Source: Neodontobutis hainanensis (taxonomy: Eukaryota > Chordata > Actinopteri > Gobiiformes > Odontobutidae). Taken from it: 64,000 bases of DNA. A model generated the notes under the pieces. The model did not search any database. It was given only the letters and a program-made list of their open reading frames with translations, and was not told the DNA's origin. The translations under genes were made by a program, and so were the position numbers. Positions within the stretch are counted from its first letter, which is position 1; every line of letters begins with the position of its first letter. Positions 1 through 44,529 of this stretch are shown here, piece after piece. The stretch covers positions 1 through 64,000 of the forward strand of contig JALDNG010000409.1 of NCBI GenBank assembly GCA_024349245.1. Direction: 5' to 3'.

Positions 1-94
1 GTTATAATCCGTGTGGAGTTTTGTGCAAACTCTTGTTTGCTGGGGCCTCTTTGGAAGTGATAAGTGTGGAATTATGGAGACTGATCTGCTACAT

Positions 95-767
95 CTCTCT
101 CTGGTCTAAACCTGGTCTTTCTCTGGTCTCTCTCTGGTCTAACCCTGGTCTTTCTCTGGTCCAACCTTGGTCTCTCTCTGGTCTAACCTTGTCTCTCTCT
201 GGTCTAAACCTTGTCTCTCTCTGGTCTAAACCTGGTCTCTCTCTGGTCTAAACCTGGTCTAGTCCTGGTCTCTCTCTGGTCTAACCCTGGTCTCTCTCTG
301 GTCTAAACCTGGTCTTTCTCTGGTCTCTCTCTGGTCTAACCCTGGTCTTTCTCTGGTCCAACCTTGGTCTCTCTCTGGTCTAAACCTTGTCTCTCTCCGG
401 TCTAAACCTGGTCTCTCTCTGGTCTAAACCTGGTCTAGTCCTGGTCTCTCTCTGGTCTAACCTTGGTCTCTCTCTGGTCTAAACCTGGTCTAAACCTGTT
501 CTAATGTTGGTCTCTCTTTGGTCCAACCCTGGTCTCTCTCTGGTCTAAACCTGGTCTCTCTCTGCTCCAACCCTGGTCTCTCTCTGGTCTAAACCTGGTC
601 TAAACCTGGTCTCTCTCTGGTCCAACCCTGGTCTCTCTCTGGTCTAACGCTGGTCTAAACCTGGTCTAGTCCTGGTCTCTCTCTGGTCTAACCTTGGTCT
701 TTCTCTGGTCCAACACTGGTCTCTCTCTGGTCTAACGCTGGTCTAACTCTGGTCTTGTTCGGTCTAG
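95..767. repeat. Degenerate ~22-bp tandem array in a pi4kb intron
   Basis: Imperfect repeats built from CTGGTCTCTCTCTGG and GGTCTAAACCTGG fill the intron upstream of the first visible pi4kb exon. The last unit merges into the functional splice acceptor (GGTCTAG at 761-767). Many units hold a CTAAC or CTAAAC followed by a CT-rich run, so they resemble branch-site plus polypyrimidine modules. Bases 1-94 are unremarkable intron sequence. Confidence 0.9.
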
Positions 768-3288
768 GCGGTCTGGCAGCAGGAGCGCGTACCCCTGTGG
801 ATAAAGCCGTACCAGATCCTGGTCCTGTCGGCTGACAGTGGGATGATTGAACCGGTCTTGAACGCAGTCTCACTGCATCAGGTGAAGAAGCAGAGCCAGC
901 TGTCTTTGCTGGACTTCCTGGTCCAGGAGCACGGCCCTCAGACCTCAGAGGGTTTTCTGTCAGCTCAGAGGGCTTTTGTCCAGTCTTGTGCAAGCTACAG
1001 CCTGGTCTGCTACCTGCTGCAGGTCAAGGACAGGTGGGTCCCGGTCCAGATCAATGATTGTAAAAAACAAAAAATAAGGATGTTTTCTGCCTATTGCTCC
1101 CCTATTCACCGATATAGTTCTTTCCACAGGGCAATAAAAGGGTGGTTATATCCGGGCTTTTTAGCTTTTACTGCAGAGTAAAACAATAGTTTTCAGATAG
1201 CATAAACGGACAAACATTTACCCTCACCAGAGTTGTCACATAGTAAAAACTTTGAAGCCAGTGCAAGGCCCTGCCTCAACGACTGTACCCTTCTATTTGG
1301 ACAATATTCTATCATTCTATAGAATAGAATCTGTGGATTTTTTTTATTTATTCTTATTTATTTTTCCCCCGAAGGTTCTCATACCTCAGTGTTGTGCAAT
1401 ATGGAAAAAAAATCATATTGCAATTAATTGCACAACCCTACCTCAGAGCACCCGGAAACCTCTTTTAGTTTTCGTTTTAAATTATTCTGCGGGTTTCTTG
1501 CTCTGCACAGACACAACGGGAACATTCTGCTGGACTCCGAGGGCCACATTATTCACATCGACTTCGGCTTCATTTTGTCCAGTTCTCCTCGAAACCTGGG
1601 CTTCGAGACATCAGCGTTTAAACTCACCACAGAGTTTGTAGAAGTGAGTTTATCTGATTACAAAAAGCTGGTTCAGACCTTGTCTAGTCCTGGTCTAACC
1701 CTGGTCTTTTGCAGGTCATGGGGGGCCCTGATGGAGACATGTTCAACTACTACAAGATGTTGATGCTGCAGGGGCTAATCGCTGCCAGAAAACACATGGA
1801 CCGGGTTCTGCAGATTGTCGAAATCATGCAACAAGGTACTGCACCAGAGGAACGGGATTTATTTGGATTTAAACAAGTTATGACTTTATTGAGTTACTTT
1901 GGTTGTATCTGGTGGTCCTGACTCTGATCCCTACTCCTGGTCTTGACTCTGGTCTTGACTCCGGTCCTGACTGCGTTCCTGAATTCCGGTCTTGACTCCG
2001 GTCCTGACTCCGTACCTGACTCCGGTCCTGACTCCGTACCTGACTCCGGTCCTGACTCCGGTCCTGACTCCGTACCTGACTCCATACCTGACTCCGGTCC
2101 TGACTCCGTACCTGACTCCGGTCCTGACTCCGTACCTGACTCCGGTCCTGACTCCGTACCTGACTCCGGTCCTGACTCCGTACCTGACTCCGGTCCTGAC
2201 TCCGTACCTGACTCCGGTCCTGACTCCGTACCTGACTCCGTACCTGACTCCGGTCCTGACTCCGGTCCTGACTCCGTACCTGACTCCATACCTGACTCCG
2301 GTCCTGACTCCATACCTGACTCCGGTCCTGACTCCGGTCCTGACTCCGGTCCTGACTCCGGTCCTGACTCCGTACCTGACTCCGTACCTGACTCCGTACC
2401 TGACTCCGGTCCTGACTCCGTACCTGACTCCGTACCTGACTCCGTACCTGACTCCGGTCCTGACTCCGGTCCTGACTCCGTACCTGACTCCGTACCTGAC
2501 TCCGGTCCTGACTCCGGTCCTGACTCCGGTCCTGACTCCGGTCCTGACTCTGGTCCTGACTCTGGTCCTGACTCCGGTCCTGACTCCGGTCCTGACTCCG
2601 GTCCTGACTCCAGTCCTGACTCCGTTCTTGACTCCGGTCCTGACTCCGTTCTTGACTCCGGTCCTGACCCTCCGGTCCTGACTCCGGTCCTGACTCCGGT
2701 CCTGACTCCGGTCCTGAATTCCGGTCTTGACTCCGTTCCTGACTCTGGTCCTGACACCGGTCCTGACTCCGTTCCTGACTCTGGTCCTGACACCGGTCCT
2801 GACTCCGTTCCTGACTCTGGTCCTGACACCGGTCCTGAATTCCGGTCCTGACTCCGTTCCTGACTCTGGTCCTGACACCGGTCCTGAATTCCGGTCTTGA
2901 CTCCGGTCCTGAATTCCGATCCCGACTCCGGTCTTGACTCCGGTCTTGACTCCGGTCCTGACTCCGGTCCTGACACCGGTCCTGACACCGGTCCTGAATT
3001 CCGGTCTTGACTCCGGTCCTGACTCCGGTCCTGAATTCCGGTCTTTACTCCGGTCCTGACTCCGGTCCTGACTCCAGTCTTGACTGTTCTTGCTCTGGTC
3101 TTGCAGGATCTCAGTTGGCTTGTTTCCACGGCAGCAGCACCTTGAGGTCCTTAAAGGAGCGGTTCCACATGAACCTGACGGAAGACCAACTCCAGGTCCT
3201 GGTCCAGACTTTGGTGGATGGCTCCATGAGGTCCCTCACCACCAGGCTTTACGACGGCTTCCAGTACCTCACCAACGGCATCATGTAG
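768..3288 (+). CDS. pi4kb: Phosphatidylinositol 4-kinase beta, last four coding exons (5' part outside window)
   Basis: PI4KB makes phosphatidylinositol 4-phosphate, mainly at the Golgi. I see four exons: 768-1033, 1511-1643, 1715-1835 and 3107-3288 (stop TAG 3286-3288), giving 233 residues of the C-terminal PI3/PI4-kinase catalytic domain. All junctions are AG/GT and the phases agree. Exon one begins AVWQQERVPLWIKPY and carries the conserved HQVKKQSQLSLLD stretch. The catalytic loop KDRHNGN is split by an intron inside the Arg codon. The next exon gives the activation-loop motif HIDFGFIL, then FETSAFKLTTEF. The last exon ends DGFQYLTNGIM, as in the human protein. No frameshift or lost catalytic residue is visible. 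The gene points towards myo1e (tail to tail). Identification rests on recalled PI4KB sequence, which matches along the whole segment. Confidence 0.96.
1075..1200 (+). repeat. Dispersed repeat, related in inverse orientation to 40870-40985
   Basis: This pi4kb intron segment contains ATTCACCGATAT and CTTTTACTGCAGAGTAAAAC. The reverse complement of 40870-40985 shows the same blocks in the same order. The family is not recognised. The rest of the intron (1201-1510) shows no further feature apart from an AT-rich patch. Confidence 0.6.
1915..3090. repeat. 12-bp tandem array in the last pi4kb intron
   Basis: Nearly perfect repeats of CTGACTCCGGTC, mixed with CTGACTCCGTAC and CTGACTCCATAC variants, take up most of the 1836-3106 intron. 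The array stops about 20 bases before the acceptor at 3106. Because 12 is a multiple of 3 and units lack stops, long Asp/Ser/Gly/Pro or Thr/Val/Leu open frames appear on both strands. None is a gene. Confidence 0.95.
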
Positions 3289-5300
3289 TCTGGGTCTGGA
3301 CCAAACAGGATTTAACCACAACTCAACCATGTCTTAACATCAAGATCTGAGATTTAAATAGGGACTAAACCGGGTCTACACCGGGTCTAAACCAGGACTA
3401 AACTGGGTCTAAACCAGGACTAAACCGGGACTACACCAGGTCTAAACCAGGATTTAAACAGGATTAACCTCTTGGTCTCATTTTTGAGACTTTAGTAAAG
3501 TAGCTGTTGTCAGTGAAGTCTATGCAACGACCAGAGCTGGATCAGGACTTGGTCTAAAATTGAAACGAAGAACAATTTTAGTTTTTAAGTGAATTTGTGT
3601 TGCTTTTGTGTTATTTAAATGTCCCTCCTCCTGTCTCCTTCCCTCCTCGTGTCTCCTTGTCTCCTTCCTTCCCTCGTCTTGTCTCCTTGTCTCCTTTCTC
3701 CTTCCTTCCCTCCTCTTGTCTATTTGTCTCCTTCCTTCCCTCGTCTCCTTGTCTCCTTCCTTCCCTCCTCTTTTCTCCTTGTCTCCTTCCTTCCCTCCTC
3801 GTGTCACCTTCCTTCCCTCCTCGTGTCTCCTTGTCTCCTTTCTTCCCTCCTCGTGTCACCTTCCTACCCTCCTCGTGTCTCCTTCCTTCCCTCCTCTTGT
3901 CTCCTTGTCTCCTTCCTTCCCTCCTCTTTTCTCCTTGTCTCCTTCCTTCCCTCCTTGTGTCTCCTTGTCTTCTTCCTTCCCTCCTCTTGTCTTCTTCCTT
4001 CCCTCCTCGTGTCTCCTTCCTTCCCTCCTCGTGTCTCCTTCCTTCCCTCCTCGTGTCTCCTTCCTTCCCTCCTCGTGTCTCCTTCCTTCCCTCCTCGTGT
4101 CTCCTTCCTTCCCTCCTCGTGTCTCCTTCCTACCCTCCTCGTGTCTCCTTCCTTCCCTCCTCTTGTCTCCTTGTCTCCTTCCTTCCCTCCTTGTGTCTCC
4201 TTGTCTTCTTCCTTCCCTCCTCTTGTCTCCTTCCTTCCCTCCTCGTGTCTCCTTCCTTCCCTCCTTGTGTCTCCTTGTCTCCTTCCTTCCCTCCTCGTGT
4301 CTCCTTCCTTCCCTCCTCGTGTCTCCTTCCTTCTCTCCTTGTGTCTCCTTGTTACCTTCCTTCCCTCCTCTTGTCTCCTTGTCTCCTTCCTTCCCTCCTC
4401 TTGTCTCCTTGTCTCTTTCCCTCCCTCCTTGTGTCTCCTTCCTTCCCTCCTCTTGTCTTCTTCCTTCCCTCCTCGTGTCTCCTTCCTTCCCTCCTCGTGT
4501 CTCCTTCCTTCCCTCCTCGTGTCTCCTTCCTACCCTCCTCGTGTCTCCTTCCTTCCCTCCTCTTGTCTCCTTGTCTCCTTCCTTCCCTCCTTGTGTCTCC
4601 TTGTCTTCTTCCTTCCCTCCTCTTGTCTCCTTCCTTCCCTCCTCGTGTCTCCTTCCTTCCCTCCTTGTGTCTCCTTGTCTCCTTCCTTCCCTCCTCGTGT
4701 CTCCTTCCTTCCCTCCTCGTGTCTCCTTCCTTCACTCCTTGTGTCTCCTTGTCTCCTTCCTTCCCTCCTCTTGTCTCCTTGTCTCCTTCCTTCCCTCCTC
4801 TTGTCTCCTTGTCTCTTTCCCTCCCTCCTTGTGTCTCCTTCCTTCCTTCCCTCCTCGTGTCTCCTTCCTTCCCTCCTCGTGTCTCCTTGTCTCCTTCCTT
4901 CCCTCCTCATGTCTCCTTGTCTCCTTCCTTCCCTCCTCGTGTCTCCTTCCTTCCCTCCTCGTGTCTCCTTGTCTCCTTCCTTCCCTCCTCATGTCTCCTT
5001 GTCTCCTTCCTTCCCTCCTCGTGTCTCCTTCCTTCCCTCCTCGTGTCTCCTTGTCTCCTTCCTTCCTTGCCTCCTCACTCAAGGAGTTAACTGTGAATGA
5101 GCCATGTGTCTTTTTTTATTGAAGATGATTAAAACTGACACAGTTTGACTCAGTCTCATTATTTTCAACTTCTTTTATAAAAACGTAGGAAAATATTTTT
5201 TTTTGTTTTTAGCTTTTATTTATTGATCTATTTGCCCAATGGAACGTCAAGAAACAACCTTTTTATGAAAGTTAAATATTTAATAAAGTATTTATTTGTG
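3289..5300 (+). other. pi4kb: Probable pi4kb 3' UTR with first poly(A) signals at 5128 and 5282
   Basis: No AATAAA or ATTAAA lies between the pi4kb stop and the end of the pyrimidine array. The first are ATTAAA at 5128-5133 and AATAAA at 5282-5287, so the mature 3' UTR probably includes the array (inference). Bases 3360-3460 carry several copies of a CTAAACCAGGACTAAACC-type motif seen elsewhere in the window. Bases 5090-5420 are AT-rich with no other feature. Confidence 0.5.
3614..5075. repeat. Pyrimidine-strand ~22-bp tandem array downstream of the pi4kb stop
   Basis: The unit is built from CTCCTTCCTTCCCTCCT plus CGTGT or TTGT. The + strand is almost free of adenine and is C/T except for isolated G in GTG, giving about 1.46 kb of polypyrimidine/polypurine DNA. 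All three + frames are open (Leu/Ser/Pro) and the - frames too (Arg/Glu/Gly); these are artefacts. Confidence 0.95.
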
Positions 5301-5429
5301 CTTAGTTTAAAGCAAATGTTTGGGATGTGTTATAGGAATATTTTTATCCTTATATTTAACCAGAGAGACACAGAGACCGATTATAATTTAACAAGCAATG
5401 GTCAGGTTTAAAGGCACCTGCACTGTGAT

Positions 5430-6080
5430 AATCTCAGAGGTCTGCTTAAAGCTCAGAGAGCATCATGAAGAACAAGGAACACACCAGGCAGGTCCGAGAT
5501 ACTGTTGTGGAGAAGTTTAAAGCCGGATTTGGATACAAAAAGATTTACCAGCGATAATATTGAAATGGAAGGAGAATCAGACCACTGCAAATCTACCAAG
5601 ACCTGGTAGAGGGACCTCTAAACCTTCAGCTCATACAAGGAGAAGACTGATCAGAGATGCAGCCAAGAGGCCCATGATCACTCTGGATGAACTGAGGATC
5701 TACAGCTGAGGTCCACAGGACAACAGTCGTATACTGCACACATATGGCCTTTATGGAAGAGTGGCAAGAAGAAAGACATTTCTTAAAGATATCCATAGAA
5801 AGTGTTTAAAGTTTGCCACGAGCCACCTGGAGACACACCAAACATGTGGAAGAAGGAGCTCTGGTCAGATGAAACCAAAATTTAACTTTTTGGCAACAAT
5901 GCAAAACGTTATGTTTGGCGTAAAAGCAACACAGCTCATCACCTGAACACACCATCCCCACTGTCAAACATGGAGGTGGCAGCATCATGGTTTGGGCCTG
6001 CTTTTCTTCAGCAGGGACATTCTGGAAGAAAACCTGATGGAGTCCGCAAAAGAACTGAGACTGGGTCGAAGATTTGGTGA
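5430..6080 (+). mobile_element. Tc1-like transposon remnant, + strand
   Basis: A decayed Tc1 transposase frame starts at the ATG at 5465 (MKNKEHTRQVRDTVVEKF), followed by a paired-type helix-turn-helix, then stops and frameshifts. Later blocks keep Tc1 signatures: the tract near 5820-5900 corresponds to the LWSDETKFNLFG-type region, and 5965-6000 to the GGGSIMVWAC-type region. The C-terminal third is missing. No terminal repeat was found, and 6081-6270 is unassigned. Confidence 0.75.
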
Positions 6081-6279
6081 CCGTTATAAAAGGTGTTTAA
6101 ACAACAATATACTTTCACTCCGATGTATTCGACAATCGGAATATCAGATATTTCATGCCATAGCTAACACATTTGTGAATATTCTGAATAAAAAAGGGAA
6201 AATGACAAACGCAGATCATCATTCATTCAGCGCTGTTGTGACAAGAAGCAATGACTCGTCACCATGGAAACGCCCTATG

Positions 6280-7832
6280 TGTGGGATGCACAGCCGGAGC
6301 ACGAAGCTCCCGTTCCACCGCATCCCAAAGATGCTCTATTGGGTTGAGATCTGGTGACTGTGGGGGCCATTTTAGTTCAGTCAACTCATTTTATGTTCAA
6401 GAAATTAATTTGAAATGATTGGAGCTGTGTGACATGGTGCATTATCCTGCTGGACATCGTTTAAATGCCAGGGCCTGAGATACTGCTGCACCAGTAGCTC
6501 AGGCCCTTAACCGGAAGGTAGGCGGTTCGATTCTCACTCTCATTGTAAGTAAGTAAGTAATTTATTTATATAGCACCTTTCTCAGATAATTATCACAAAG
6601 TGCTTTACAACAGTGTTTTTACATGAAGTTTCAACTCACCCCATTTACACACATTCACTCCTGGGGCAGACAGAGAGGAGGGCAGCCACACAACCGGCGC
6701 TCACAACCTTCTCCTACCACCACCAAACACACCTCCACAGTCACACACATTCCTACACCAGTGCTACAGACACTGGAGGCAAGGTGGGTTAAGTGTCTTG
6801 CCCAAGGACACAACGACAGTATGAACTGTGGGGCGAGCGGGAATCGAACCTACTACCTTCCGGTTGAAGGACGGCCGCTCTACCACTGTGTCCTTGAGCA
6901 AGACACTTAACCCACCTCCAGTGGCTGTAACACCGTTAATTACTCTAGAACAATGTAAGTCGCTTTGGATAAAAGCAACAGCTAAAGGAATAAATGAAAA
7001 TGTAATGTATATGCTGGAAGTAGCATCAGAGGGGGGTACATGGTGGTCATCCTTTATGACCACCATGTACCCATCCATGGACATGGTCAGAAACAATGCC
7101 CCCCACACCATTACACCCCCACCAGCCTGCACAGTGGGAACAAGGCATGATGGATCCATGATCTCATTCTGTTTACGCCAAATTCTGACTCTACCATCTG
7201 AACGTCTCACAGAAATCAGACTCATCAGACCAGGCAACATTTTTCCAGTCTTCAACTGTCCAATTCTGGTGAGCTCGTGCAAAATGTAGCCTCTTTTTTT
7301 CCATTTGTAGTGGAGATGAGTGGTACAGGGGGGTCGTCTGCTGTTGTAGCCCATCCGCCTCAAGTTTGTGTGTGTTGTGGCTTCACAAAGGCTTTGCTGC
7401 AGACCTCGGTTGTAACGAGTGGTTATTTCAGTCAAAGTGTCTCGTCTATCAGCTTTAATCAGTCGCCCATTCTCCTCTGACCTCTAGCATCAACAAGGCA
7501 TGTTCGCCACAGGACTGACACATACTGGATGTTTTTCCCTTTTCACACCATTCTTTGTAAACTCTAGAAATGGTTGTGCGTGAAAAACCCCAGTAACTGA
7601 GCAGATTGTGAAATACTCCGGCCCGTCTGGAACCAACAACAATGCCACGCTCAAAATGTCTTAAATCACCTTTTTTTCCCGTTCTGACCTTCAGTTTGGA
7701 GTTCAGGAGAGTGTCTTGACCAGGACCACGCCCCTAAATGCACTGAAGACACTGCCCTGTGATTGGTTGATTAGATTCTTGCATTAATGAGAAATTGAAC
7801 AGGTGTTCCTAATAATCCTTTAGGTGAGTGTA
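6280..7832 (-). mobile_element. Second Tc1-like transposon, - strand, split by SINEs
   Basis: On the - strand, about 7480-7015 encodes the N-terminal two thirds of a Tc1 transposase, including the GGGVMVWGA block. About 6480-6280 encodes the C-terminal catalytic block with SPDLNPIEHLWD and VERELR. The two parts are separated by SINE sequence (6488-7012). A likely terminal inverted repeat, with CCTAATAATCCTTTAGG, is at 7800-7832. Frameshifts make it inactive. Confidence 0.75.
6488..7012. repeat. Composite of tRNA-derived SINEs in both orientations
   Basis: A + strand SINE begins with a tRNA-like box A (AGTAGCTCAGG) and box B (GGTTCGATTC at about 6522). It ends at 6952-7012 with the tail AAGTCGCTTTGGATAAAAGC. 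Inside it lie a GTAAGTAAGTAAG plus TTTATATAGCACCTTT segment (6546-6620) and an antisense SINE head (6620-6890, GGAATCGAACC on the + strand). The tRNA-like parts are SINE heads, not functional tRNA genes. Confidence 0.7.
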
Positions 7833-7834
7833 CA

Positions 7835-8166
7835 TAATAATATGTATTATAGTTTTTTCCATTTACTTTTTGGCATTTATTTTTCTTGTCTTATTTGAAA
7901 CTTACAAATGAGTATTCTTTTTACAAATGACAATTCTATGAGAATGTGATTGAATCTTTATTATGAAAGTAATACATTGGATATTTCAGTCAGATGACCA
8001 GTTTACAGTGACATTATTGGTTATTTATAAAATAATACATAAAGACCTTTCAAAAGGAAGTGTAAGAAATAAAGACAGAAGCTGTGTTCATTTGGCAGAT
8101 TATTTTAGGTTCTACACCGATTCAAAGGAAACACTGAAAATGTATTAAAACATTCTATTTTTTTAA
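7835..8166 (-). other. myo1e: myo1e 3' UTR with poly(A) signal
   Basis: AT-rich sequence directly downstream (- strand) of the myosin stop codon. AATAAA occurs on the - strand at 7957-7962, about 205 bases past the stop, and another copy lies near 7871-7876. No other gene is visible here. Confidence 0.6.
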
Positions 8167-41409
<33,243 letters not shown>

Positions 41410-41700
41410 TTTGGCTAAATTTCCTGTTCACGTAATCCTTAAAACCCTCCGTGCTCGTATCCGTGCGTGTGTTTGTGCACGACAGCTGAGCGCGATCCCG
41501 CCCCGGTTCAGTCCGGTCCTGCGGGGTCTGGCTCGGTCCTGAGAGTGTAGTCCAGATTTAATCCAGGGTCAGTCGGGTCTCTGCAGCGGTACTCGGTCTC
41601 TTCCTGGAGCTGCCTCAGTCAGGTGTGAACAGGTAAAGCCCCGCCCCTCGCTGCCACAGGGTCCGCGGGGGCCGATGGGAAATGGAGTCAGAATCCTCAG
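41410..41700 (-). promoter_or_regulatory. myo1e: Presumed myo1e 5' UTR and GC-rich promoter
   Basis: Immediately upstream of the start codon on the - strand. GC-box-like CCCCGCCCC (about 41640) and CCCGCCCC (about 41487) occur, with locally raised CpG. No TATA box is obvious. The transcription start cannot be placed from sequence alone. Confidence 0.45.
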
Positions 41701-41724
41701 ACAGAACCGAGTGCTACAACCTGT

Positions 41725-42505
41725 ATGAATCCATCTAATACCTGTTTGAATCCAGCTCAAACCTGTACAAATCCATCTCAAACCTGTTCAAATCCATCTC
41801 AAACCTGTTCAAATCCATCTCAAACCTGTTCAAATCCAACTCAAACCTGTACAAATCCAACTCAAACCTGTACAAATCCAGCTCAAACCTGTACAAATCC
41901 AACTCAAACCTGTTCAAATCCAACTCAAACCTGTTCAAATCCATCTCAAACCTGTTTAAATCCAACTCAAACCTGTACAAATCCAACTCAAACCTGTTCA
42001 AATCCAACTCAAACCTGTACAAATCCATCTCAAACCTGTTCAAATCCAACTCAAACCTGTTCAAATCCATCTCAAACCTGTTCAAATCCAACTCAAACCT
42101 GTTCAAATCCATCTCAAACCTGTTCAAATCCAACTCAAACCTGTTCAAATCCATCTCAAACCTGTTCAAATCCAACTCAAACCTGTTCAAATCCAACTCA
42201 AACCTGTTCAAATCCATCTCAAACCTGTTCAAATCCATCTCAAACCTGTTCAAATCCAACTCAAACCTGTTCAAATCCAACTCAAACCTGTTCAAATCCA
42301 ACTCAAACCTGTTCAAATCCAACTAAAACCTGTACAAATCCATCTCAGACCTGTTCAAATCCATCTCAAACCTGTTCAAATCCATCTCAAACCTGTTCAA
42401 ATCCATCTCAAACCTGTTCAAATCCAACTCAAACCTGTTCAAATCCATCTCAAACCTGTTCAAATCCATCTCAAACCTGTTCAAATCCAACTCAAACCTG
42501 TTGAA
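41725..42505. repeat. 21-bp tandem array just upstream of the myo1e promoter
   Basis: Regular 21-bp units: CAAATCCAACTCAAACCTG or CAAATCCATCTCAAACCTG followed by TT or TA, about 36 copies. Two alternating unit types (AACTC/ATCTC) are intermixed. Both strands are open; not coding. Confidence 0.95.
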
Positions 42506-43455
42506 ATCCATCCCAAATATTGAATAATTTAAAGTAAAACTAAAAATTGAGACACTTTTCAAAAAACAGAAGTGAAAGGCTGGCATAAAGAATAATAAAA
42601 GTCTTTTATTTGAGCAGTTTTTATCAGAACATATAAACAAACATCAGACTCATAACGTGAAGAGGTCACAAGGTCCTCATTAAAACAACAGGTCTTTACT
42701 GAGTTCTGTTAGAGTTTTGGACAGAACTCAAATACCTGGTTAACTTGAATAAATACAGATATATTTAATTTCCTGGGTGTTGGAGCCATTTTATTGTAAT
42801 TTGTATTTGTTACAGTAGAGGGTATATGAGTCTTTGGAGTATATTTAAGCCAGAGGCTAATGATTCACAGGTGCGCAACAGGAAGGCCAAACAAATGTTT
42901 TTGACCGTGCTATGCATGCTATGTAGGCTGTATTAGAGGTGCCAAAAATAGTGGTCATACCTCGTAATATTTTGTTTGAATGGAATATTTTTTATTTTCT
43001 TAATTAAGAAACGAAGTTACGTTTAAAGTTATATTTTGTCTTTATTCAATTTTGTTTTTTGCAATGCCAAATGGACAATAAATGGATTGGCATATCCGAC
43101 TTTATTATGGACAATGACTTGATTTATTCAAGGTAAAGCACGCGTCAGAAACAGACAACAAGATTCCATATGCGCCCCTACACTGGGTTATTAGTGTATT
43201 TTTAGTTTCTGTAGAAAACCAACCCTAACTGAAAGCAGTCCACCAAACTGCTGCAAAACAATAAAACTGTGAAAAACAATCCATAAAGCAACACAGACAT
43301 AAAACTTAGTAATTATATAAATAAAAACTAACCGAATGAGAAAAATAGAAAAAATAACGATAAGACATAGAATAAAAAGCCAAAATCTTCTGTTTAGTTT
43401 TTGTTATACTCGTGTTTGTCCACCAGGTGTCGCCAAACACCATTTTGTAATCTAT
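42506..43455. other. Intergenic, no gene seen
   Basis: AT-rich spacer between the myo1e promoter and a LINE. No splice-compatible coding segment or recognised repeat on either strand. Confidence 0.5.
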
Positions 43456-43459
43456 TGCT

Positions 43460-43627
43460 TTACATTTACATTTACATTTAGTCATTTAGCAGACGCTTTT
43501 ATCCAAAGCGACTTACAAGTGTGGAAAACAATGGAAGCAATTTCAACAACACAAGGAACAAAAAGCATAAGTGCACAAAAAACTAGTCAGTTAAAACCTA
43601 GCACAGCATACAAAGCTAAGGATAGGA

Positions 43628-43664
<37 letters not shown>

Positions 43665-44360
43665 AGGAATTGATAGAAGGAAGTTAAGAATTTAGTGTTT
43701 GTCAGTCAGGTGTTGACAAAAGAGATTTCAAGCGCTTTTTAAAGATGTCTACAGAATCTGCTGATCTTGTAGCAGCAGGTAGATCATTCACCAATGAACA
43801 GATCCAGAGAAAGTACGTGAGAGGGATTTTTTTCCTTTTTGGGATGGTACAACCAGACGTTGTTCATTAGCAGATCGCAGGGATCTGGTAGAACATAGGT
43901 CTGTATCAGTGAAGGTATGAAGGGGCGGAGCCAGTGGTGGTCTTGTAGGACAAGAGCATAGCTTTGAACTTAATGCGTGCCTCAACCGGGAGCCAATGTA
44001 ACCTAATGAGGAGAGGAGTTACTCTCTTCGGTTCTTTAAAGACCACTCTTGCTGCTGCATTCTGGATGAGCTGCAGAGGTTTGGTTGTGCAGCAGGAGTC
44101 CAGCCAGAAGAGCATTGCAATAATCCAGTTTGGACAAGACAAGAGCCTGAACTAGGATTTGCGTAGAGTGCTCTGATAGGAAAGTTCTAATTTTCCTAAT
44201 GTTGTAGAGGATGAACCTACAGGACCTGGTGGTGATGGCAACATAACTTGTAAAGTTTAGTTGATCATCAATTACCACTCCCAGATTTCTGGCAGTGCTG
44301 GACGGTGTTAGTAGAAGTTTGTTTGTTGAGTTAAAATGACAAAAAAAAAATGACATGAAT
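43460..44360 (-). mobile_element. LINE 3' half, - strand, whose tail matches the local SINE tails
   Basis: The - strand encodes blocks typical of the region downstream of a LINE reverse transcriptase: ARNLGVVIDDQLNF, LVLSKLDYCNALL, LIQNAAARVVF and TPLLIRLHWLPVEARIKFK. The 3' end at 43460-43520 (GTAAGTCGCTTTGGATAAAA on the - strand) is the same tail as in the SINEs at 6952-7012, 26690-26720 and 46610-46660. A 33-base T run sits at 43630-43662. Frameshifts present. Confidence 0.7.
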
Positions 44361-44529
44361 AAGCCTCAGAACCAGGCTCGTGTCTGAGCTGAAAATATCC
44401 CTGTAAGAAAAGTGGTCCTAGTGGATAATTATATAGTCTCAGGATTTTCTAGTAGACTACTAAAAGACACCCTTAATGTCTCTTGATAAAAGAATACAAC
44501 GAATAACAAAAACACATTTTATTTGACGC

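Noticed and set aside
1931..3129. Long Ser/Pro/Glu/Gly-rich open frames on both strands
   Set aside because: 12-bp repeat without stop codons inside the last pi4kb intron; repeat-driven.
3597..5122. About 500-codon Leu/Ser/Pro frames resembling secreted proteins
   Set aside because: All + frames and the - frames are open because the array is nearly pure pyrimidine; located in the pi4kb 3' UTR.
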